Below are positions 17,530-26,034 of a stretch of 64,000 bases of DNA, in pieces. The translations under genes and the position numbers were made by a program. This DNA is from Accumulibacter sp. (GTDB lineage Bacteria; Pseudomonadota; Gammaproteobacteria; Burkholderiales; Rhodocyclaceae), in contig NZ_JAMTDQ010000078.1 in the NCBI RefSeq assembly GCF_023806635.1, positions 1 to 64,000 of the forward strand. Reading direction: 5' to 3'. The number at the start of each line of letters is the position of its first letter. The stretch's first letter is position 1. The notes beneath the pieces were generated by a model that made no database searches, was not told where the DNA came from, and worked only from the letters and a program-made list of their open reading frames with translations.

Positions 17530-17546
17530 AATTATAATTCTCATTC
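17530..17546. promoter_or_regulatory. Fur-like box and -10 in divergent fbpC/fbpB promoter
   Basis: AATTATAATTCTCATTC resembles the Fur consensus of NATWAT-like hexamers and stands out as an AT-rich island in GC-rich DNA. It contains TATAAT (17533-17538), a possible -10 for the plus-strand permease gene, so bound Fur would block transcription. It lies in the 117-bp gap between the two divergent genes. Confidence 0.55.
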
Positions 17547-17558
17547 ACCCGCCGAGCC

Positions 17559-19193
17559 ATGACCAGCCGCCACCTCAACCCCCTGCTCCTTGTCGCCGTC
17601 GCCATTGCCGCGCTCGTCGGCATGCCCGTCGTCAGCGTCCTGAGCAACGTCCTCAGCGGCGGTACCGGCGACACCTGGTCCCATCTGGCGGCGACGGTGC
17701 TGCCGGATTACGTTGCCAACACGCTGCTCCTGTGTGTCACCGTCGGCATCGGCGTCATCGTCGTCGGCGTCAGCAGCGCGTGGCTGACGGCAATGCATGA
17801 GTTTCCCGGCCGGCGGGTCTTCGCCTGGGCGCTGGTGCTGCCGATGGCGATGCCGGCGTATGTCCTGGCCTATGTCTACACCGATTTCCTGCAGTTCGTC
17901 GGTCCGCTGCAGACCTGGCTGCGCGACACCTTCGCCTGGAACAAGGGAGACTACTGGTTTCCCGAGATTCGCAGTCTCGGGGGAGCGGCGGCGATGTTCG
18001 TCTGCGTCCTCTATCCATACGTCTACCTGCTGTCCCGAACGGCATTCATCGAACGCAGCGGCGGCATGCTCGAAGCCGCCCGCACGCTCGGTCTCGGGCC
18101 CTGGCAGAGCTTCTTCCGCATCTCGCTGCCGCTCGCACGACCGGCGGTCGCCGCCGGTGCGACGCTGGCCCTGATGGAGACGCTCGCCGACTATGGCACG
18201 GTCTCCTATTTCGGCGTCCAGACCTTCACCACCGGCATCTACCGCGCGTGGTTCTCGCTCGGCGATCGCGTCGCGGCGGCACAGCTGTCTGCCGCACTGC
18301 TCGCCTTCGTCGTCGTGCTGCTGCTCGTCGAATGGCGCTCGCGCGGCCGTTCGCGCTTCCACAACACGACCGGCCGCCGGCGTCAGCTCGCCGAGCGACG
18401 GCTGTCGGGCTGGCGCGCGGGGCTGGCCACTGCCGCCTGCGCGCTACCGCTGGGCATCGGCTTCGTCCTGCCGGCTTGCCTGCTGCTGCGGCTGACGCTG
18501 GCCGACAGCGAGATGCCGGTCGGCGCACAGTTCGTCACCCTGGCGCGCAACAGCTTCCTGCTCGCCGGACTGACGGCCTGCGTCGCGCTGGCGCTGGCGG
18601 TCCTTCTCGCCTACGGCGCCCGCCTGGCGAAGGGGATCGTGGCGCCGACGCTCAACCGCCTGGTTGGCCTCGGCTACGCCGTCCCCGGATCAGTCATCGC
18701 CGTCGGCGTGCTGATTCCGGTCACCAGGCTCGACCACTGGCTGGCGGCAACCTGGCAGAACTGGTCGGGAGAGAATCCCGGGCTGCTGCTCACCGGCGGC
18801 ATCGCGGCGCTGGTCTACGCCTACCTCGTCCGCTTCCTCGCGGTGGCACTGCAGTCCGTCGGCAGCAGCCTGGGCAAGATCACCCACAGCATGGACGATG
18901 CGGCGCGCAGCCTCGGACTGGGACAGACGGCGACACTGCGCCGGGTGCACCTGCCGATCCTGCGCAGCAGCCTGTTCACCGCCGCCCTGCTGGTCTTCGT
19001 CGACGTCATGAAGGAACTGCCGGCGACGCTGGTGATGCGCCCCTTCGACTTCGACACCCTGGCGACGCAGGCCTACACGCTGGCGGCCGACGAGAGACTG
19101 GCGGAAGCGGCGCCGGTCTCGCTGGCCATCGTCCTCGTTGGCCTGCTGCCGCTGATCGTCCTCTCGCAACAGATCTCGCGTCGCCGCGGCTGA
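17559..19193 (+). CDS. fbpB: Iron(III)-type ABC transporter permease
   Basis: A 544-residue permease with two fused halves of about six helices each, as usual for FbpB/SfuB. EAA-type coupling loops appear twice (EAARTLGLGPWQSFFRISLP and DDAARSLGLGQTATLRRVHLP-type). It carries ferric iron through the inner membrane for the FbpC ATPase. It starts at 17559 just behind the Fur-like site. The binding protein gene is convergent, 35 bp beyond its stop. Confidence 0.88.
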   Translation: MTSRHLNPLLLVAVAIAALVGMPVVSVLSNVLSGGTGDTWSHLAATVLPDYVANTLLLCVTVGIGVIVVGVSSAWLTAMHEFPGRRVFAWALVLPMAMPAYVLAYVYTDFLQFVGPLQTWLRDTFAWNKGDYWFPEIRSLGGAAAMFVCVLYPYVYLLSRTAFIERSGGMLEAARTLGLGPWQSFFRISLPLARPAVAAGATLALMETLADYGTVSYFGVQTFTTGIYRAWFSLGDRVAAAQLSAALLAFVVVLLLVEWRSRGRSRFHNTTGRRRQLAERRLSGWRAGLATAACALPLGIGFVLPACLLLRLTLADSEMPVGAQFVTLARNSFLLAGLTACVALALAVLLAYGARLAKGIVAPTLNRLVGLGYAVPGSVIAVGVLIPVTRLDHWLAATWQNWSGENPGLLLTGGIAALVYAYLVRFLAVALQSVGSSLGKITHSMDDAARSLGLGQTATLRRVHLPILRSSLFTAALLVFVDVMKELPATLVMRPFDFDTLATQAYTLAADERLAEAAPVSLAIVLVGLLPLIVLSQQISRRRG

Positions 19194-19228
19194 CACGGAC
19201 GGCGCGCCGGCGCCGCCACTGGCTGCCG

Positions 19229-20254
19229 TCAGCGATGACCCACGCGATCGAAAATCAGTTGTGCCTTGGCGCGGTAGGTTGCCAGCGAACCGACCGGCAA
19301 CCTGTCGGCCTTGAAGGCGCCGAGCTTCTCGAGTGCCGGATTGCCGACCTTGACCCCGGGCACCACCGGCCATTCGTTGTTGCCATCGGCAAAGTAGCGC
19401 TGTGCTTCGTCACTGGCGAGGTACTCGAGGAACTTGACTGCCGCTTCCCGGTGTGGCGCCGTCTTCAGCATGCCACCGCCGGAGACATTGACATGCGTCC
19501 CGCTGCCGTTCTGGTCGGGCCAGACGACACCGATCCGCTCGCTGGTCCTGCGGTCCTCCGCCTTGTCGGAGCGCATCAGGCGCGCCAGGTAGTAGGTGTT
19601 GGCGAGCGCGACGCCGCATTCACCGGCAGCCACCGCGCGAATCTGGTCGGTGTCGCCGCCCTTGGGTGCGCGCGCGAAATTGGCAACCACCCCGCGCGCC
19701 CACTCCTCGGCCTTCGCCTCGCCCTGGTGCGCGATGATCGACGCCAGCAGCGACAGGTTGTAGGGATGCGAGCCGGAGCGTGAACAGAGCTTGCCCCGCA
19801 GCCCCGGGTTGGCCAGGTCGGCGTAGTTCTGGACCGTCTGCGGATCGACGACGCCTTTCGCGTAGACGATGACGCGCGCGCGCAGCGAGAAGGCGAACCA
19901 GTCGTCGGTGCGCAGGTGCGCCGGGATGCGCGTTTCGAGCAGCTTCGAGCGCACCGGCGCCAGCAGGCCCATCTCGTGCGCCACCGCCAGACGGGCGGCA
20001 TCGACCGTCAGCAGGACGTCGGCCGGACTGTTCGCGCCCTCGTTGCGAATCCGCTCGAGCAACTCGTCCTCCTTGCCCTCGATGCGTTTGACGGTGATGC
20101 CCGTCTGCCGCGTGAAGTTGCTGTACAACGCCTCATCGGTCTGGTAGTGGCGGGCCGAGTAGAGGTTGAGGACTTTCTCCTGCGCCTGTGCGCCAGCCAG
20201 CGAGACGGTGGCCAGGGCGACGGCGAGGAAGGAACGCAAGAGCGGGAAGTGCAT
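19229..20254 (-). CDS. fbpA: Periplasmic iron(III)-binding protein
   Basis: A 341-residue precursor with a signal peptide (MHFPLLRSFLAVALATVSLA, cleavage near AQAQ-EKVL). The mature start VLNLYSARHYQTDEALY is typical of the FbpA/FutA ferric-binding family, and the YY pair in LANTYYLARL supplies the tyrosine iron ligands. It delivers Fe(III) to FbpB-FbpC. The start at 20254 has GGAGG nine bases upstream; a longer reading to 20386 would cross the promoter. Convergent with fbpB. Confidence 0.9.
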   Translation of the reverse strand: MHFPLLRSFLAVALATVSLAGAQAQEKVLNLYSARHYQTDEALYSNFTRQTGITVKRIEGKEDELLERIRNEGANSPADVLLTVDAARLAVAHEMGLLAPVRSKLLETRIPAHLRTDDWFAFSLRARVIVYAKGVVDPQTVQNYADLANPGLRGKLCSRSGSHPYNLSLLASIIAHQGEAKAEEWARGVVANFARAPKGGDTDQIRAVAAGECGVALANTYYLARLMRSDKAEDRRTSERIGVVWPDQNGSGTHVNVSGGGMLKTAPHREAAVKFLEYLASDEAQRYFADGNNEWPVVPGVKVGNPALEKLGAFKADRLPVGSLATYRAKAQLIFDRVGHR

Positions 20255-20300
20255 GGTGCTGCCTCCGGAGTGGGCGATGAGAACATGTTTCCAGGCGCCG

Positions 20301-20344
20301 ATGATAGCAGCGGCCGGCACGCGTGTAAATGCGAATCGTTCTTG
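20301..20344 (-). promoter_or_regulatory. fbpA promoter overlapped by a Fur-like site
   Basis: On the minus strand TTTACA (20329-20324) and TATCAT (20306-20301) are 17 bp apart, about 50 bp before the fbpA start. An imperfect Fur-like sequence (TAAATGCGAATCGTTCTT, plus strand 20326-20343) covers the -35 region. Confidence 0.5.
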
Positions 20345-20352
20345 TTGGTTCC

Positions 20353-20381
20353 GAAAAAAAAGCGACGGCCACCGTCGCTTT
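20353..20381 (-). terminator. Rho-independent terminator of the NlpC/P60 gene
   Basis: A perfect 10-bp stem (20359-20368 with 20372-20381, loop CCA) is followed on the minus strand by eight T residues, 24 bp beyond the stop of the gene at 20405. Canonical intrinsic terminator. Confidence 0.88.
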
Positions 20382-20404
20382 CGCAACTTCCGGCGCGAGC
20401 CGGA

Positions 20405-20914
20405 TCAGCGCGTGAGGAGCCGGCGGGCGCCGTTGTAACGCTGCACCCAGTAACTCTGCCGCATGTCGTCGACGCGGATTGCGGCACCGGTGCGCGGCGC
20501 GTGCAGGAAGCGGTTGTCACCGAGATAGATGCCGACATGCGAGAAGGCATGCCGCATGGTATTGAAGAAGACGAGGTCGCCGGCCTTCAGTTCGTCGCGG
20601 TCGATCACCGAACCGACTTCGCTCTGCTCGCGCGCGCTGCGCGGCAGCAGGATGCCCATGGCTTCCTTGAAGACGATCTGGACGAAGCCACTGCAGTCGA
20701 GCCCGGTATCCGGATTCGTACCGCCGAAGCGGTAGTTGATGCCGATCAGCTCGAAGCCCTTGAGGATCAGATCCTGCGCGCTGTTGCTGTAGCGCTCGAG
20801 CAGCGACGGTTCCTCGAGTGCCACCTGCGCTTCGCTGGCGTGGACGGAGCCGAACCCGGCGGTACTCAGCAGGGCGGCGCTCAAGACGGTGCGGAGGAGA
20901 TGTTTTCTGAGCAT
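20405..20914 (-). CDS. Secreted NlpC/P60 peptidoglycan endopeptidase
   Basis: A 169-residue precursor with a signal peptide (MLRKHLLRTVLSAALLSTAGF). The NlpC/P60 domain fills the rest: catalytic Cys74 in DCSGFV, His126 in FSHVGIY and His138 in FLHAP, the Cys-His-His triad of gamma-D-Glu/diamino-acid cleaving cell-wall hydrolases. GDLVFFNT is also typical. The start at 20914 was chosen for its signal peptide, although the ribosome site is weak. A perfect terminator follows. Confidence 0.9.
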   Translation of the reverse strand: MLRKHLLRTVLSAALLSTAGFGSVHASEAQVALEEPSLLERYSNSAQDLILKGFELIGINYRFGGTNPDTGLDCSGFVQIVFKEAMGILLPRSAREQSEVGSVIDRDELKAGDLVFFNTMRHAFSHVGIYLGDNRFLHAPRTGAAIRVDDMRQSYWVQRYNGARRLLTR

Positions 20915-21274
20915 GGGACCGGAATTTATGTGAAAAAAGTCACACTGTAAACCCCCTTTGGTCAAATGTCGCTCTCCGGAAGCGCCCCACCGCCGCCACT
21001 CAGGAGCACCAATCGAAGGAGAAAAGCAGCCGGCCGCCTGCTCCACGGGAGCATCGTGCGGCATCCGCGCTGGCCGCTTCACTGTCGCTGGCATCGGTCC
21101 ACGCCACTGTTCTGCCCGCAGGCGGGCAGCCGGCGCCGGCACGAGGCACGCTCAGGCACGCTCGGAAGAGGACCGTACCTACCATGGTTTGTGTTTATAA
21201 TCGCCGCTCTGCCAGCCCATTGCCGGGATGTCGCAGGCGCAACCGTCGCAACCGATCCACTTCATGGAGTGCGC
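20915..21274. other. Divergent intergenic region (360 bp)
   Basis: No coding frame is convincing. Contains TATAAT at 21196-21201 (plus), listed separately, and an AT-rich stretch at 20926-20950 (TTTATGTGAAAAAAGTCACAC) that likely carries the minus-strand promoter. Confidence 0.5.
21196..21201 (+). promoter_or_regulatory. Consensus -10 element upstream of acuI
   Basis: TATAAT lies 73 bp before the ATG at 21275. No good -35 hexamer is found 16-18 bp upstream, so an activator or extended contacts may be needed. Confidence 0.4.
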
Positions 21275-22270
21275 ATGAACCCCTTCAAGGCTTTTCTGAT
21301 CGAGGACCGCGACGGTCGCACGCACGCTTCTCTGATCCGGATGGATGCGGCGCAGTTCGATGCCGGCGAAGTGACGATCCGCGTCGCCTACTCGAGCGTC
21401 AATTACAAGGACGCTCTGGCCGCGACCGGTGCTGGCCGGATCATCCGTCGTTATCCCTGCGTCGGCGGCATCGATCTTTCCGGAACCGTCACCGACAGCA
21501 GCGACCCGCGCTTCCGGCCGGGCGACGAGGTGATCGCCACCAGCTTCGACATCGGTGTCGCCCACCACGGTGGTTACGCCGAGTATGCCCGCATCCCTGC
21601 CCGCTGGGTCGTGCCGCTGCCGGCCGGGCTGTCCCTGCACGACGCCATGGCCCTCGGCACGGCGGGCTTCACCGCCGCACTCGGCGTGGTACGGATGGAA
21701 GAGAATGGCCTGCGGCCCGACAAGGGCCCGGTCGTCGTCAGCGGCGCGAGCGGCGGCGTCGGCAGCCTGGCGATCGACATGCTGGCCGCGCGCGGCTATC
21801 AGGTGACCGCACTCACCGGCAAGGAGACCGAGCGCGACTATCTGCTGCGGCTCGGCGCCAGCGAGGTGATGCTGCGCGCGCAACTCGACACGACGCGCAT
21901 CCGGCCGCTCGACCGGACACTCTGGGCGGGCGCCGTGGACAACCTGGGCGGCGACGTGCTGGCCTGGATGGCAAGCACGATGCGTCAGGGCGGAACGATC
22001 GCCAGCATCGGTCTCGCCGCCAGCCACGAACTGAAGACGACCGTGATGCCCTTCATCCTGCGCGGCGCCTGTCTGCTCGGCATCGATTCCGGCTACATCG
22101 GCGAGCCGTACCGCAGCGGCGTCTGGCAGCGCCTGGCGAGCGACCTGCGGCCGCAGCACCTGCAGCAGATGACGCGCACCATTGCCTTCGACGACCTGCC
22201 ACAGGTCTTCGATGACTTCATCCGGGGCCATGCGCATGGCCGCGTCGTTGTCGCCATTGCTGGCAGCTGA
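21275..22270 (+). CDS. acuI: Acryloyl-CoA reductase / YhdH-type quinone oxidoreductase
   Basis: A 331-residue medium-chain dehydrogenase/reductase lacking the zinc ligands. Motifs of the YhdH/AcuI subgroup are clear: VAYSSVNYKDALAATG near the start, CVGGIDLSGTV, ALGTAGFTAAL, then an NADPH-binding VVVSGASGGVGSLAIDML. AcuI reduces acryloyl-CoA to propionyl-CoA. This fits a propionate-CoA ligase gene two genes downstream, so both enzymes feed propionyl-CoA. The start at 21275 gives the conventional N-terminus; longer readings run into the promoter region. Confidence 0.85.
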   Translation: MNPFKAFLIEDRDGRTHASLIRMDAAQFDAGEVTIRVAYSSVNYKDALAATGAGRIIRRYPCVGGIDLSGTVTDSSDPRFRPGDEVIATSFDIGVAHHGGYAEYARIPARWVVPLPAGLSLHDAMALGTAGFTAALGVVRMEENGLRPDKGPVVVSGASGGVGSLAIDMLAARGYQVTALTGKETERDYLLRLGASEVMLRAQLDTTRIRPLDRTLWAGAVDNLGGDVLAWMASTMRQGGTIASIGLAASHELKTTVMPFILRGACLLGIDSGYIGEPYRSGVWQRLASDLRPQHLQQMTRTIAFDDLPQVFDDFIRGHAHGRVVVAIAGS

Positions 22271-22304
22271 GGCGATCAGCAGCGATCGGGACACGTCAGG
22301 CGCG

Positions 22305-23447
22305 ATGGAAGATCCAGCCCAGAGCCCGCGCATCCTGATCGTCGACGAATCGCGCATGGCCCGCGCGGCCCTGATCAAGCGTGTCCGCGAACGCTACGGC
22401 TTTCGCGAGGAGGTCAATGGCGAGGCTGCCTGGCAGGCCCTCGTGCTCGACCACTCGATCCAGCTGGTGATCTGCTCGCTGACGCTGCAGCTGCTCGAAG
22501 GTGACGGGCTGCTGGTCAGGGTACGCGCCTCGCGACTGGCGCGACTGCGGCAGATGCCGGTCCTGGTGATCGCCGGTGACAACCAGGAGGCCAACCAGAG
22601 GGCGCGCGAGCTCGGGGCGTCGGATCTCGTCAGCCGCAGTATCGACGGCAACGAGCTGCTGTCGCGCATCGCCACGCTGATCGATCTTGCGCAGGTGGAA
22701 AGCGAGCTTGCCCGGCAGGCGACGAACCCGGCGCAGCACCCGCTGACCGGGCTGCCGACGCGGCAGCACATCGAGCTGCAGGCGGCGAGCGCCCTCACCC
22801 ATGCCCTTCGGCACGACGCTCCGGCGAGTATCCTGGTCATGGGCTTCGACCGCTTCGACGCCCTGCGCATCGAACACGGCGACGACCTGGCCGGCAAGCT
22901 GCAGCAGAGGCTGGCCAGCATACTGGCGCAGAAGGTACGCAAGGAAGACACCCTCGGCCACTATTCGGACGGCGAGCTGGCGGTCGTTTCGCCGGGCACT
23001 CCGTATCCGGCGTGCGAGGCTTTCGCCAATCGCCTGCGCGAGGCCTTCGCCGTCGCCCACATCGCGGTGCACGGCCAGCGACTGACCCTGTCCGTCAGCG
23101 TCGGGGTCGCCAACACGCCGGTCGATCGGGCAGTATCGGCCACGTCGTTGCTCGCGCTGGCGGGCGAGCGACTGAAGACGGCCCGCCAGGCGGGCGGCAA
23201 CCGGGTCCTGGCCTGCGTCGACCAGGCGCAGACGCGGGCGCCGGTGCCCCGGCTCGGGCACGCGATCGACCTCATCCGCGCCGGGCACGCCGATGCAGTG
23301 GTCCCGCATCTGGCGCAGCTCGGCAGGGAAATACTGCCCTTTCTCGAGTTGCTGGAAAGGGAGTGGAAGTTGGGCCTGCCTCTGGCAGGCATTCGTGAAC
23401 GCATGCTGGAACGGGAGCGCGATTCCGAAGACACCCGGCAGGCATGA
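22305..23447 (+). CDS. Degenerate REC-GGDEF protein
   Basis: A 380-residue protein starting at 22305 (MEDPAQSPRILIVDES). Residues 8-125 form a receiver fold, but the phosphoacceptor Asp is replaced by Ser58 (VICSLTLQ). Residues about 145-305 form a GGDEF fold with HPLTGLPTR at its head, yet the catalytic GG(D/E)EF is SDGEL, so neither phosphorylation nor cyclic di-GMP synthesis is expected. The last 75 residues are helical and unassigned. It may act as a binding or scaffold module. It lies between acuI and prpE and is probably co-transcribed with them. Confidence 0.75.
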   Translation: MEDPAQSPRILIVDESRMARAALIKRVRERYGFREEVNGEAAWQALVLDHSIQLVICSLTLQLLEGDGLLVRVRASRLARLRQMPVLVIAGDNQEANQRARELGASDLVSRSIDGNELLSRIATLIDLAQVESELARQATNPAQHPLTGLPTRQHIELQAASALTHALRHDAPASILVMGFDRFDALRIEHGDDLAGKLQQRLASILAQKVRKEDTLGHYSDGELAVVSPGTPYPACEAFANRLREAFAVAHIAVHGQRLTLSVSVGVANTPVDRAVSATSLLALAGERLKTARQAGGNRVLACVDQAQTRAPVPRLGHAIDLIRAGHADAVVPHLAQLGREILPFLELLEREWKLGLPLAGIRERMLERERDSEDTRQA

Positions 23448-23491
23448 AAACCATTGGTGCAGGTGGTACATCTTTTTGGAGAGGGAGTCAC

Positions 23492-25390
23492 ATGACGACA
23501 GTCAAGGAATTTCACAAGCACTCGATCGACAATCCGGAGGAGTTCTGGGGCGAACAGGCGAAGCTGGTTTCGTGGCACAAGCCGTTCACCAAGGTGCTCG
23601 ATTTTTCCCGGCCGCCGTTTGCCAAGTGGTTCGTCGGCGGCGAAACCAACCTCTGCTACAACGCCGTCGACCGGCACGCCGAGAAGCGCCCGAACGACCG
23701 CGCACTGGTCTTCATCTCGACCGAGACCGACCAGGAAGTCGTCTACAGCTTCGCCGAACTGAAGAAGGAAGTCATGCGCACGGCGGCGATCATGCAGAGC
23801 CTCGGCGTCGGCAAGGGCGACCGCGTCCTGATCTACATGCCGATGATCGCCGAAGCGCTGTTCGCCATGCTTGCCTGCACACGCATCGGCGCCATCCACT
23901 CGGTCGTCTTCGGTGGTTTTGCCTCCGGCTCGCTGGCGACGCGCATCGACGATGCCGCACCGAAACTGGTGGTCTCATCCGACGCCGGCATGCGCGGCGG
24001 CAAGGCGGTACCGTACAAGGACCTGCTCGACGAAGCGATCACGCTCGCCCAGCACAAGCCGGCCAAGGTGCTGATGATCGATCGCGGGCTCGACAAGGAC
24101 TTCAACAGGGTCGAAGGTCGCGACGTCGACTACGCAACGCTGCGCGCGCAGTTCATGGATGCCGAGGTGCCGGTCACCTGGCTCGAATCCTCCGAGCCGT
24201 CGTACATCCTCTACACTTCGGGCACCACAGGAAAACCGAAGGGCGTGCAGCGCGACACCGGTGGTTACGCCGTCGCCCTCGCCTCGTCGATCAAGAACAT
24301 CTACTGCGGCAACGAAGGCGAGACCTACTTCGCGACCTCCGACATCGGCTGGGTCGTCGGCCACTCGTACATCGTCTACGGCCCGCTGATCGCCGGCATG
24401 GCGACGATCATGTACGAGGGAACGCCGCTGCGCCCCGACCCCGGCATCTGGTGGCAGATCGTCGAGAAGTACAAGGTCAGCGTCATGTTCTCGGCGCCGA
24501 CCGCGGCCCGTGTCCTGAAGAAGCACGACCCGGCGTACATGCACAAGTACGACCTGTCGAGCCTGCGCCACCTGTTCCTCGCCGGCGAGCCGCTCGACCA
24601 GCCGACGCACGAATGGATCATGGGCGAACTCGGCCGACCGGTGATCGACAACTACTGGCAGACCGAGACCGGCTGGCCGATCCTGTCGGCGATGCCCGGC
24701 GTCGAGAAGACCGAGATCCGCTTCGGCACGCCGAGCTTCCCGGTCTATGGCTACAACCTGAAGATCTTCCGCGAGGACGGCACGGTCTGTGATCCCGACG
24801 AGAAAGGCATCGTCGGCATCCTGCCGCCGCTGCCGCCGGGCTGCCTGTCGACGGTCTGGGGTGATGACGCGCGCTTCGTCTCGACCTACTTCACGCTCTT
24901 CCGCGAGCCGCAGGTCTACTCCTCGTTCGACTGGGGCATCAAGGACAAGGATGGCTACCACTACATCCTCGGCCGCACCGACGACGTCATCAACGTCGCC
25001 GGCCACCGCCTCGGCACGCGCGAGATCGAGGAGGCCATCCAGGGCCACTCCGCGATCGCCGAAGTCGCCGTCGTCGGCGTTGCCGACCAGCTCAAGGGGC
25101 AGATGCCGATGGCTTTCGCCGTCGTCAAGAGCGCCGACAGCATCGCCACGCCCGAGTTGGCGGCAGCGCTCGAGAAAGCCGTCATGAAGCAGGTCGACGA
25201 CAGCCTCGGCGCCATCGCCCGTCCGAGCCGCGTGCACTTCCTGACCGTGCTGCCGAAGACCCGCTCCGGCAAGCTGCTGCGGCGCTCGATCCAGGCGCTC
25301 GCCGAAGGCCGCGATCCGGGCGACCTGACGACGATCGAGGACCCGACCGCCCTCGAGCAACTGCAGCGCGCGCTCGGCACGAAGGCCTGA
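23492..25390 (+). CDS. prpE: Propionate-CoA ligase
   Basis: A 632-residue AMP-forming acyl-CoA synthetase of the PrpE branch. It carries the adenylation P-loop YTSGTTGKPKGVQRDTGGYAV, the NYWQTETGWP core, GRTDDVINVAGHRLGTREIE and the acetylatable lysine in KTRSGKLLRR. It turns propionate, ATP and CoA into propionyl-CoA, a common volatile fatty acid route in activated-sludge bacteria. The start ATG at 23492 follows GGAGAGGGAG. An intrinsic terminator lies 35 bp past the stop. Confidence 0.95.
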   Translation: MTTVKEFHKHSIDNPEEFWGEQAKLVSWHKPFTKVLDFSRPPFAKWFVGGETNLCYNAVDRHAEKRPNDRALVFISTETDQEVVYSFAELKKEVMRTAAIMQSLGVGKGDRVLIYMPMIAEALFAMLACTRIGAIHSVVFGGFASGSLATRIDDAAPKLVVSSDAGMRGGKAVPYKDLLDEAITLAQHKPAKVLMIDRGLDKDFNRVEGRDVDYATLRAQFMDAEVPVTWLESSEPSYILYTSGTTGKPKGVQRDTGGYAVALASSIKNIYCGNEGETYFATSDIGWVVGHSYIVYGPLIAGMATIMYEGTPLRPDPGIWWQIVEKYKVSVMFSAPTAARVLKKHDPAYMHKYDLSSLRHLFLAGEPLDQPTHEWIMGELGRPVIDNYWQTETGWPILSAMPGVEKTEIRFGTPSFPVYGYNLKIFREDGTVCDPDEKGIVGILPPLPPGCLSTVWGDDARFVSTYFTLFREPQVYSSFDWGIKDKDGYHYILGRTDDVINVAGHRLGTREIEEAIQGHSAIAEVAVVGVADQLKGQMPMAFAVVKSADSIATPELAAALEKAVMKQVDDSLGAIARPSRVHFLTVLPKTRSGKLLRRSIQALAEGRDPGDLTTIEDPTALEQLQRALGTKA

Positions 25391-25424
25391 GCCAGCGCAG
25401 CGGCGCTGCCGGCGAGTCGCCGGC

Positions 25425-25458
25425 AAGGCCTGCCCCCGCCAGGGGCAGGCCTTTTTTT
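25425..25458 (+). terminator. Rho-independent terminator after prpE
   Basis: A perfect 12-bp stem (25425-25436 with 25442-25453) around a five-base loop runs into seven T residues at 25452-25458. Confidence 0.93.
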
Positions 25459-25637
25459 GTCGGGCCCGCCAGCGCGTACTCGCCCGACGAGGGCAAGGGC
25501 CAGCCGAACGGCAGGCCAGCCATTGGCAGCGGGCGAAGGACCCGATCAGCGTCGCGACGCCTGCCTGGCCGACGTCCGAACGGCAGTGATGGGAAGACTT
25601 CCCGGCAAGCCTGTGGAGTTGTAAAATGACGGTCGAA

Positions 25638-25693
25638 AAGTGCCGATTGATGATCATTTCACAGTTTACCGGCACTTCTTGACCTCTTATAGA
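25638..25693 (+). promoter_or_regulatory. hipBA promoter with inverted-repeat operator
   Basis: AAGTGCCG (25638-25645) and its exact complement CGGCACTT (25670-25677) form an inverted repeat centred near a TGATCA core (25651-25656). TTTACC (25665-25670) and TATAGA (25688-25693), 17 bp apart, form a promoter that overlaps the right arm, as expected for HipB autorepression. Confidence 0.6.
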
Positions 25694-25698
25694 AATCC

Positions 25699-26031
25699 AT
25701 GACGGCGCACAGTTTCTCAACCCCGAACGAACTCCAGGAACTCCTGGGCGAGCGCCTGAAGCGCTTGCGGCTGAATCGCAATCTGGATCAGCGCAGCACG
25801 GCCGAGAAAGCCGGCGTTTCGGAAAAAGCCCTGCGCAACCTGGAGTCGGGCCGGGGCTCGACGGTCGAGACCCTGCTGCGCGTCTTGAAAGCGCTCGACC
25901 ACCTGCAGGGACTCGACATGCTCGCCCCCGAAATCAGCGTCAACCCGCTCGACCTGCTCCGCAAGCCGAAGGCGCGAATCCGTGCGACGCCGCGCGCCCG
26001 GTGGGTCAGCAAGCCGCTCAACGAAGGCTGA
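25699..26031 (+). CDS. hipB: HipB-type antitoxin / repressor
   Basis: A 110-residue protein with a Cro/C1-type helix-turn-helix at residues 16-75 (GERLKRLRLNRNLDQRSTAE, then VSEKALRNLESGRG). It should bind the inverted repeat just upstream and neutralise HipA, whose gene begins 3 bp after its stop. The basic C-terminal tail (KPKARIRATPRARW) could contact DNA or the toxin. Codon use matches the chromosome. Confidence 0.9.
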   Translation: MTAHSFSTPNELQELLGERLKRLRLNRNLDQRSTAEKAGVSEKALRNLESGRGSTVETLLRVLKALDHLQGLDMLAPEISVNPLDLLRKPKARIRATPRARWVSKPLNEG

Positions 26032-26034
26032 TCG

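Larger units (their letters stand above)
25391..25698. other. prpE-hipB intergenic region (308 bp)
   Basis: Holds the prpE terminator (25425-25458), a smaller GC hairpin at about 25409-25423 and the hipBA operator/promoter (25638-25693). The middle part, roughly 25460-25620, shows nothing recognisable. Confidence 0.6.
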
